Made by a program: the position numbers and the translations under genes. 64,000 nt of DNA from positions 14,033 to 78,032 of the forward strand of contig UQOS01000002.1 of the NCBI GenBank assembly GCA_900542735.1. Direction: 5' to 3'. The notes below the pieces were generated by a model that did not search any database, was not told where the DNA came from, and saw nothing but the letters and a program-made list of their open reading frames with translations. This DNA is from an uncultured Mycoplasmatota bacterium (GTDB lineage: Bacteria > Bacillota_I > Bacilli_A > RF39 > UBA660). Positions 8,675-20,600 of the stretch are shown piece by piece (the stretch's first letter is position 1; each line of letters starts with the position of its first letter).

Positions 8675-11600
8675 TTATTTATCTTCTAGTTGTTCATATA
8701 AGTCAGTATTTAAAGAAGAATTTAATCTTAAAATATAGTTTTGCATTTTTGTTACATCAGCTACTGTAACATAATTATCAACATCAATATCAGCAGCAAC
8801 AAACTCAATTTTATCTAATTTGCTTAATCTCAATATTGAATTTTCTGCTAATGTTACATCTGCTACTGTAATATAACCATCACCATCAATATCACCTTTC
8901 ACTACTAAATTAAGTTGATCATAGGTAATATTATTAATTACTAGTTTTACTATATATTTAGTCTTTACATTCTCTTCATTTTCTACCACATTTGTTTCTG
9001 TACTTTCATACACTTTCAAGTTTTCTCTTTCATTTTTTAAATTACTTAAGAAATCATCTACTATTGTATTTGGTTCCATTCCTGTTATGTAATTATTATC
9101 TTCATCATCACGATTAATATAATAAGTATCACTTTGTATTACTGGATTAATTACATGAACGGTAACTGTTTTCGTTAATGATTTATTTCTAGTAGAAGTT
9201 ATAGTAATCGTTGTATCTCCTACTGTTAATGGTGTAATTAAACCTGTATCTGATACAGTAAGAATAGATTTATTATTTACTGTATAAGTCATACCGTTAT
9301 AATCAGTATTTTCAGGATTATATTTTATGTCAATTTGATAATCATTGCCAACTGGTACATTAATTTCTAAATCTGTATCAAAAGAAATAATATCTGTTTT
9401 CTTATATACTTCAATATTTACTGATTCTTGTGTAATACCATCTTCAGCAATAGAAGTAATTGTAATGATATTTTTACCAGCAAATAAAGTTGTTACACCA
9501 TTACCAACTACTAATGTATCTTTTGAATTAGTAGTAACATCAAAGGAAATATTATTAACATCACCTTCTACTTCTATAGTGTAAGATTTAGTATCTGATG
9601 TAAAACTAGGATTAAGACTACCAACACTTGGTTTAATATTAGTAATTAAAGCATCGTGACTAGCTTCTCTTACAATAGTAACTTCATAAGTATTTACTAA
9701 ACCACTTTGAGAAGTAACAGTAATATATTTAGTTACTGTTCCAACGGTTAATGGATAAGTTTCTAATCCGTTAACGGTAGCATTTTCTGATACAGTTCCT
9801 GATAATGTTACATATTTAGTACCAACTGGTACATTTAAAGTATAACTATTTACATCTTTATCAAACTTAGGAGTAATATTACCTGTACTACTTTCTAGAG
9901 TTAATAATTTATTTTCATCACTATTTTCTCTAGTAACAACAAGTTTATATACTCTTTCTGCTTTGGAAATACTAACTACTTTAATATAAATTGTGTTCTC
10001 TCCTGGCGTTAAATTAATAGTTGTAACTCCTGCTGTTTCTTTATAATCTGTATCTTTTTTAATATAAACGGTACTTGTTGATAACTCTGGTGTTGCTTTT
10101 AATTCAATGGAAGCTATATTATTTGCTACTGTTAAAGTATAATTTTGAATTGTTTTATCAAACTCTGGTGTAATATCATGATTCATTACAGATAAAACAT
10201 TTAAATAAGTATTACTTGCTTCTTGTCTAATAGCATCAATTGTATAAGTAGTATCTTCTCCATTATAAGATACTTTGACAGTAATGATATTATGACCAAC
10301 TTCTAAGTTATCATTTCCATAAATATCTACTACAGCATCAGGATTATGAACTTTATAAGTAACAGTAGCACTTTCATATTCATTTGGAATATTTACAATA
10401 TAGTTAAGAGTATTTGGATTAAAATCTGGTGTTAAAGCACCCTCTAATACACTTAAATCTTCTAGTAGTGTTTGTTCTAATTCATTTTCTTTTCTAGTTA
10501 CTGTTATTGTATAAGTTTTAATTGTTCCATCTTCTGCTGTTACCATAATCTGAATTTTATTTTTTCCTTCTACAAGATTATAATTACCATTTCCAGATAC
10601 AGTAGCTTTATCTGATTCACTTTTACCAGTTACATTAATAGAATCAATATAATTTTCAAGTTCTACTGTATATTCTAAAGTATCTTTATCAAAGTTAGGT
10701 ACTAATTCACCATTATTAATCGTTAAACTTTCTAGATTATTATCAGATTCTTTTTTCTTAGTTACTACTACAGTATATACTTTTGTAGTTCCATCTTGGG
10801 CTACTACAGTAAGTTTTACTGTTAAATCTTCACCAGTTAACTGATAAATACCATTTCCAGTTATTTTAGCAGTAGTATCTTCTCTAATACCAATTATTTG
10901 AATAGTATTTATATTACTTTCTACATGATAAATATAATTATATTTTTCTTTATCAAAAGTAAAATCCTTTTCTGGGAAAGTAACGATATCACTTAAGTAA
11001 GCATTACTTGATGCTTTTTTAGTAACAATAATAGTATATTCTAAACTTGTTTTACCATCTTGAGCAAGAGTCGTAATAGTAATGGTATTTTCACCTATTT
11101 TTAAGTTTTTATTACCACTTATTGTATAAGTTGCTTTTTCATCCATCATAGTTACTGTTTCTGTTAACTTAGTTACAGTATTCTCAACTTCCATTGTATA
11201 AGCATTTTTATTTTTATCAAATACAGGAGCTAATGTACCATAATCAAATGATAAATTTTTAATACGAGCTTCATTTGGTCCAGCACGATAAATATCTAAT
11301 TGATAGTTTCTAACACTACCCTCATAGTTGGTAACTCTGATAACAAAAGAGTTTTTACCAGCATCTACATTTAACATAATCTTAGGATCATCTACTTTCA
11401 TATCTACTTTTGTTTTCGTAGTAGAACCTAATTTATATACTTCAACAGTTGAATACATTTTTTCTTCTGCTTGTAAGTGTAGATTAACCCTTTTTGTATC
11501 TTTTAAAACTTCAGCTGTATAATTCATAATACCAATATTAAAGACTGGTTCTAATGTAGCTTCATCAATATACATATTAATTAAGCGATTACTTGCTGTA

Positions 11601-14600
11601 GGTTTTGGAAGTTTAGTAGCATGAATAATATAGGTTTTAATATCTCCATTTTCTGCTGTTACTATTACTTCAATATCTTTGGTAATACCAATTTCTAAAT
11701 CTGTATTATTTCTTATTTCAACAGTTGCATCTTTAGAATTTGTTTCATAAATAACAGTAGCACTATCATATTCATATGGAATATCAACATTATATTCTAA
11801 AATATCTTTATTAAAGCTTGGATCTATTAATCCTTCTGCTACTTGCAATGATTTTAACGAATTATCACTACATTTTTTTCTATTAACATGAATTATATAA
11901 TCTCTACTATTTTCACCATAACTTACAGTAATTACTATATCATTATTACCTGTATTTAATTGATATTCACCTAATCCATTAATATCATTTAATGTTTCTT
12001 TTAAAGTAGCATCAACGATAACACTATCAATTTCATAATCAACCGAAACATTATATTCTAAAGTATCTGGATCAAATACTGGATCTAAATCATAAATAGT
12101 ATCATCATGACTTACAGTTAAACTGTTTAATCCAAATTCAAATTCTCTATTTATAGTTATATTATAAGTATTTACTAATCCACTTTCACTAGTTACCGTA
12201 ATTGGAATTACATTAATTCCATAATCTAAAATATAACTACCATTTCCCACTATTGTTTGCATTTTTTGACCTTTAATAGTTTTAATGTTTATTTCACTGA
12301 TATCTTTTGAAACATTTACAGTATAATCATTTACTTCATTATTAAAGTCTGGTGTTAATGGATAAATAGTTTCTATATCATTTTTCATAGAAGAAACAGT
12401 AATACCATTTAATAAATTATTATCACTTGCACTCCTATTAGCATGAATTTTATAAGTTTTACCACGTGTTTTATCAGCAGATAATACTACAACATTTACG
12501 ATATTTTCACCAGTTACAAAGTTAGAATTACCAGTAATATATACTAATTGGTCTTCTGCTTCTTTAGTATAAATAATATCTAATTGGTTAACGGTACTAT
12601 CAATATTAATGTAGTAGTCAACGGTATTTTTAACAAACTCTGGTGATAATTCATAACCTGTTACTTTCAAATTAGCTAAGTTAACATTATCACTTTGTTT
12701 TCTTATAATATTTAAAGTATATGTAGATGGATCACCTATTTCTGGTGTTACTATAATTTGGAAAGTATTTAAACCAGGTGTTAAATTAAATTCACCATTT
12801 CCAAATACTGTAGCATGAGTAGTATTAACAGCAGTACCCTCAATTTTAACGGTACTAATTTCACTATCTACTTCTAATACATAATCAAATTTATACTTAT
12901 TGAAAACTTGTAAGAAATCACCGGTATCACCTGATGAAACAGTTAAACTAGCAAGTAGATTACTATATTTTTCATTACGATAAGCATGAATGATATAGTC
13001 TTTTTCGTTACAACCATATCTAGTTTTAACAGTAGTAGAACAGCTTTCTGATTTAGTATGAACTATAATATCATTACGTCCAAAGTATAATACTTTAGCA
13101 CCTTTTATTTCTATTTGTTGATTATCATTTTTCTTTTCAACATCAAGTTCATATTTACCACTTTCTATTGCATTAAATTCTACGTTGTATTCATATAAAT
13201 TTTCATCAAAATCTGTAATCTCATATTCTGGAGTAATAAAGGAAACACCTAGAATATTAGGATCACTATTTGCTTCTCTATATACTGTTAAAGTATAATC
13301 AAAAGTTTCATTTAATGAATTTTTAACTCTTATGATAATAGTATTTTCACCAACACTTAAATTACTATTTCCAATTATTTCATAAGTTTGTAGATTGTTT
13401 TTAGGTGTTATTACTAAATCATCTAAACTAGTAATTTCATTAGGAATATAGATTTCATAGTTAGTAGTATCTTCATTAAATACTTTATCAAAAGTACATA
13501 TACCACTACAGTCATCTTCTTTTTGGAAATTAGCTTCAATATTAGCTAATTTTAACTCTCTTGTTTTACTTCTTACCAAGTTAACAGTATAAATAGCTAC
13601 ATCACCATTTTCAGCTGTTACCATAAATTGATACTGATTATCATAAGTTAATTTTTGAGGAAGCATTACATTGTGAACAGCATATTCATTACTTAATGTA
13701 ATAGAAGTAAGAGTAGCATTTGTATCTGTATCAAAGATATCATAACTAAACTCTTTATCACTGTTTGGTTTTATCTCAACACCATCTACTACAATTTTAT
13801 CAACATTATTATTAGTAGATAACTCTGGTAATACAGAAATGTGATAATACTTCTGAACGACGCCATCACCTGCTGTTACTGTAATCGTATAGATATTACT
13901 TGTTTTATCAAAATCAATATCTAGTTTATTATCTAAAGTAATACTAGCATTTTTATCTGCTAAACTGTAAATTATTTCATCTCTAGTTAATGTTTTTTTC
14001 GTTCTTGGAACTCTAATTGTATATTCAGTTTCTTCTGGATCATAAGTTTCTTCAAATGGGTAATTTTTTACTGATAAACTACTAAGTTGTGCATTAACTG
14101 AATCACATCTAGTAATTTCTATTGTATAAGTTTTTTCTGTCTTATCTTCAGCTCTTACTACTATTTCAATCGTATTAAGTCCATACTCTAGATTAAATGG
14201 TTTACTTAAATCTGTTACAACAGTAGCTTTTGTATCAGCTAAAACTGCCGTTATCATTACTTGATTCATAGTACCAATTACGGTTTTCTCATAACTTAAT
14301 TTAGTTGATGAAAAATTAGGTAATGAAACATAGTTTACTTGTAGGTCCATTAAATCATTATTACTAGATTCACTACGAATAATACGAACAGTATAAGTAT
14401 CAGTAGTATCATCTTCAGCTGTTACTGTTAAAGAAATATCTTTATTATATTCTGTAGCTAATAGAGTATGTTTAGATGGATTAGCTGGATTAACACTAGC
14501 CATATCAGGAAGTGTTGCTTCTAAAGTAAAATCAGAAGTATTACTTGGTACTTCAATAGTACATAATTTAGAAGTTGGGTCCATATTACAACTAAATTTA

Positions 14601-17600
14601 TTATCAGATACTGTTACATTAACACTAGAAATTGTTGTATCACTAGATTTTTCACGACTTACATTTAATATATAAGTTGATTTATTAGTTCCATCTTCTG
14701 ATGTAGATACAATTGTATATTTTGTTACTTTTCCTGATACTAAATCTTTGTCTTCAAAAGTTACTGTACTATCTGGATCTAGTGTTGTATAAGTAAAATT
14801 ATCTTTACTTAAATGGTTTATAAAGTTAGGTACTGTTACATTATATTCATAAGTATCAGATTGGAAAACTGGATCTAGTGTATAGGTACTAAGTTCTAAA
14901 TTAGACAATCTAGATTCATTAGAAAGTGGTCTTCTTATTGTAACATTATATACTCTTTCTTCTCCACGACTTGATGTTACAGTAATAGGAATATCTAAAT
15001 ATTTTTCATTGGCTGGGAAGTTATAATCACCATTTCCAGTAATTGTAGCAATATCAACTTCTTTAGTAGCTAATACAGTACAAGAAGTTACATTGCTTTC
15101 TGTAAATACAGTATAAGAAGTAGTTTCTCTATCAAAAACTGGATCTAAATTACCACAACTAACATTTAAAGTAGATAAATAATTATTAATTACTACTTCA
15201 TCTGTTAAAGTTAAAGTATAAGTAGTTTCAGTATTATCTTCTGCTTTTACAGTAACCGTAATATTACTACTTGTAGTAATATCAGGTATCGTAATTACAT
15301 TTTTATAAGTATTTGAAGAAGTAGTTACTTGCTCATTATTATCTATCATAATACTTTTAATAGTAGCTGTATTCTTTAGTGTTTTTAACTCTAGGTTAGC
15401 ACTTGTTAGAGTACTAGGTATAAATACTTCATAAGTAGTTGTATCTTTATCAAACTTAGGAGTAAATCCATAATTACCAAGTTTAAATATCTCTAATCTA
15501 GAATCTGTTGATACTACTTTGGTAACAGTAAGTTTATAAGTATTTGTAGTTTTCTTATCCTCAGCTGTTACTTTGATTAGAACTTCTTGCGTTTGATCAT
15601 TTGTAAAATTACTATTACCTTCTACTGTATAAGTAGCATAAGAATCTGTTAAGACAATATTATCTAAATTCAAACTAGATTCATCAGTAGTAATTGTATA
15701 ATTAAAGGTATTTTTATCAAATGTTTCATTAGTAATAATACCTAGTGAATCAATAGTAGCAATATTATTATCTGATCTATTTATCACTAAATTATAAGTA
15801 GATGTCGTATTATCTTCAGCAGTAACAATAATCATATAAATATTACTTCCTGTTATTAAATTAATATCATTATCTACAATATCACCATTAATATCATAAA
15901 TTTTATAACTAGCATACTCATTTCTAACAGTTGGTGTGATAGTAAGATTATGAGCTTTTGTATTTAAAGTATATTGATAACTTTCAGAATTAAATTCTTC
16001 ATTTAATCCTTCACTAGTCGTTAAGTTTGATAGTTTAGAATCACTACTCTTATTTCTATTAATAGTAATTTTATAAGTTCTAACATTACCATTTTGAGCA
16101 GTAACATTTACAAAGAAAATATTTTCTCCTAAAGTTAATTCTTGTGGGAAAGTATCTATAACGTTACCAGTTGAATCAGTGATAGAATAAGTAGCATTCT
16201 TACTTTCTATAGTAGCATTTATCGTAATACGACTATCTTCTGTTGTTTTTGTATATTCCAATAATTCTTTTGAAAATTCTTGTTCCAATCCAGTGTTGGT
16301 AGTTAAATTTGATAAATAATTATTATCATCTAATACAAAATTGGCATTAATTTTATAGATTCTAATATCTCCCGTTTCACTGGTTACTTTAATTTCAATT
16401 TCATTTAATCCAAGATTTAGTTTTAAATTTCCAATTATTTCTACTTTAGCATATTTATTATTTGGAATTGCAGTAATTTCAATATTTACTTTATGGGTAT
16501 CAAAATTATATTCTAAAGTATTTGGATCAAATGAAGGATTAAGAATAATATCTTTTACTTCTAGTGTTTTTAAAGTATTATCACTACTTAATTCTCTTGT
16601 TACAGTTAAAGTATATACTTTTTCTACACCAGTTTCACTAGTTACGGTAATTGTGATGATATTCTCCCCTGGTACTAAATTTTTAGCATTATCACTAATT
16701 ACTACTTTGGCATATTTGTTATTTGGAACTGCCTTAATATTTAGTGAATGATCATTGGTAGTAAAACTATAATTTAAGGTATCTGAATTGAAATTAGGAA
16801 TTAGAGTATTCTCTTCTACTTCTAAACTAGCTAGTGTATTATCACTGGATTTTTCCCTTGTGATTATTACAGAGTATGTTCTAGTAGTTCCATCTTCTGC
16901 AGTCACAACAATATTATTTTCAGAAGGATTATCTGATAATAAATTAATATTTTTTACATATACACTACTATTTCCAATTGATGCACGCTTTTTACCATTA
17001 GAAGTTGCAGTTAAGACTACATTCGTTATATCATTTGGTAAATTTAATACATATTTATCATATAATGGATCAAAATTTGGTGTTAGTATGTAATTTTCAT
17101 TACCATTTGTTACTAATAATGATTGTAAGTAATTATCATTGTAGCCAGTACGATTTACTATTAATTTATAATCACAAGTTGATTTATCTTCTGATGTTAC
17201 TCTAATAGTTATTTCATTTTTACCAGCAATTAAATTATTGTAATTACCTATTATTTGATATGTAGAAGTTCCTGCTTGAGGTGTTGCATTTATAGTTAGT
17301 TTTTCAACTTCTCCAGTTACATATAAATAATATACAAATTTTGTAGATTCAAACTTTTCTGTTAGTGGAGCTTCATCTACTGTTAAATCAGCAAGTAAAG
17401 TATTACTATTTGCTTTTCTTCTTACCACAATAGTATAAGTTAAACTGCTGCCATCTTGAGCTGTTACTACTACATTAATAGTATTTGCACCAACATTTAA
17501 GTCATATTCTTGTAAACCAGTAGAAGTTGCTAATAATTCATCTTCTAAAGTACCGGTTAAAGATATTTTTGAAACAGAGTTTTCTACTTCTAGGTCATAT

Positions 17601-20600
17601 TTTAAATTCATTTTGTTGAATTCTGGACTAAGAGTTATTTTTTTAGGATTATCTTTGTTTGTAATATCTGTTACTGTTAAATCTGTTAAGAAAGCATTAT
17701 TACTTTCTAGTCTAGTAACATAAATGGTATATTGTTTTTCGGTACCATTTTGAGCTGTTACTGTTATCTTAATAGTATTTTGTCCATAATCTAAGGTATC
17801 AGGTTTGGTAATTTTTACAGTAGCATTTGGATCATCTGCTATAGCTTCTATTTCAACATTTTCTGTTTCATGAGGAACTGTTACATAATAATCCGTTATA
17901 TTGTAAGAATAATTAATATCATACTCAGGTGAAGTCATCTTTAAAGATCTTAAATCAGCATTACCTGTCATATCACGGTAAATATCATAATACCATGAAG
18001 TAGTATTATTTTTATCTTCTGATGTAACATCTATTTGGAATTTATTGCTTCCACCTGATAATTCATATAAACCATCGCCATTTACTGTTTGGAAATAATG
18101 AGCTTTATCTACTACCATTACGATTTCACGGATAGTATATGGTACTTTTACTTGATATGAGTTAGTATTTTCATCAAATTTATAAACACAAGTACCTTCC
18201 ATAGAAGAACAGTATTCTTGAAGTAAACCATTAATTAAAATATTTTTAGGAGAAGCATTAGTATCAGCTTTTCTTGTTACTACTACTTTATAAGTTTTGG
18301 TATAACCGTTTTCAGCAGTTACCACTAATGGTATTTCTGTAGTACCAGCTTCAATAATATAATCACCATTTCCAACAACACTTGCTTTACCATCTGAAGG
18401 AACTCCTTCAACATTAATTTCAACTTCATCACTTGCTAAGGTTAAGTAATAAGTATCGGTATTATAATCCCAGTCTGGAGTCATTACTCCTTTATTTGAA
18501 ATGATACCATCAAGGTAGTTATTTTCACTTTCTTGATAAGGAATTGTGATTTTGGCATAACCATTACCGGCATGTCCTGTTTCTTTTGTTCCTGTTGGTG
18601 AGGTAAAGGAATTAGAACCACTTAAGGTGTTGGCGTTTGTTAAATAATAATCACTGTTTAATAACCATTTACTGTCATTTTCAATTACGGATGCGTTTTC
18701 TTCGGTATAGATGAAACCAGATCCACCACCGCCACCGTTAGACCAGCCGCTTGTAGCTCCACTTCCTCCACCGTACCAGCCGCCTCCGCCGCCACCACCG
18801 TAGTAATTTCCACCACTAGTAGGAGCGTTAGCACCAATACCAAATTTACCTATTGTTCCAATTGCGCTACTATATTTTCCGTAAGTTCCACCTTCAGTTT
18901 GAGTACCACCACCAGCTTGAGTTCCACATGAACCACTGGCGCTAGATCCACCACCATTAAGGCCTCCACCTACAGCACCACTAGCACAACCATCTGATCC
19001 GTGTCCGCCACCACCACCGGCAACGATTACACGACTATATAAGGAATCTGTACCTATACGAATATCTGATGCTCCTCCACCTTTACCAACGCGAGAAGTA
19101 CCACCACCATTAAATCCACCACTGGCACCACTTCCACCAGCATATACATAAAGAATAGTACCTTTGGTTAAGTAAATATTACCATAAGAGTAACCACCAC
19201 GGCCACCACCATTACCACCTTGGGCTCCCCAAACTTCTAGTAAATATTCATGGTCGTATGGAATAATTACAGTTTGAACATTACCATTATAACTTAAATC
19301 TTTTTCATAACCACTTACAGTTACTCGTTTTACATGAAGAATATAAGTTGTTGCATCAACATGTGGCTCTGTTACATTGATCGTAATATCAAAATTGTCA
19401 GATTCAATGTAGCCATCGCCAGTTACTGTAGCTTTAGCTTCATTATCATATAAATCAACAATAGTATTTACTGCTGCTATATGGCTTTCAAATTCAATAT
19501 CAAATTCCGTTTGATCATTAGGAATTGGTATTTCTATTACTGAACCACCACTACTGTTAAAGGTTAGTTTTTTAATTTTACTTGAGTGAGGTAAAGTAAT
19601 GTTTAAAGTATAAGTTTTCGTACTTGTACCAGTTTCATTAGTTACTGAAATTGGTATTTTATAAGTATTATTTTTATTAGAAATATGACCGATATTAGTA
19701 ATAATTTGGTCGGCTGAACCTTTATCAACTGTTAAATCATACTCATCCATATAATAAGGTAAGGTTACATTATAAGTTAAAGTATCTTTATCAAAAGTTT
19801 TATCAGAAAATTCAGAGATAGAATATTCATCAAAATAGATATTATTTAAATAATCAATATCATTTGCTTCACGGTGAATGTGATATGTAAATACTTCTAC
19901 AGCGCCATTAATATAAGTAATGGTTATATTATAAGTATTATCACCAACATGAATTTCTTGTTTACCATCACCATCTACTTTTAAGATAGAATCACTATCA
20001 GTTACTGTGAAGGTTACTAAAGAAGAATCATTACTAGATAAAGTTCCAGTATATTCTTTTGTATCATAATCAAATTCTTTATCTAAAGTAACATTATCAC
20101 TAACGATAATATCATAATCATATGATAATGAGAAAGATATTTTAACGAATCCATTACCAGTATGACCTGTTTCATTGCCACCTTTTGGTGCTGGGAAGCT
20201 AGTGTTTCCGGCTTTAGTAGATGCTTCAGATAGATATTGACTAGATGATAATAAGTATTCATCAGGTACGATAGACGCGTTTGATTCGGTCCAAACAAAA
20301 CCAGAACCTCCACCGCCTCCACGGTCATCGTCTCTAGAACCGTCAACGCCAGCTCCGCCACCGCCGTACCAGCCGCCGCCACCGCCTCCGCCGTAGCCAC
20401 CATTAGCAGCAATTCCGGATCCTCCTTTTCCAAAGGTTCCGATATTGGCACCGCCTGAAGTTTGACTAGCACCTTGAGCACCATCACCGTAATCACCTGC
20501 ACCGTTGCCACCGGAAGTTCCGCCACCAACTCCGCCGGTATTACCACTAGCGCCAACGGAACCACCTCCGCCAGCAACTATTAAACGATTATATAATGAT

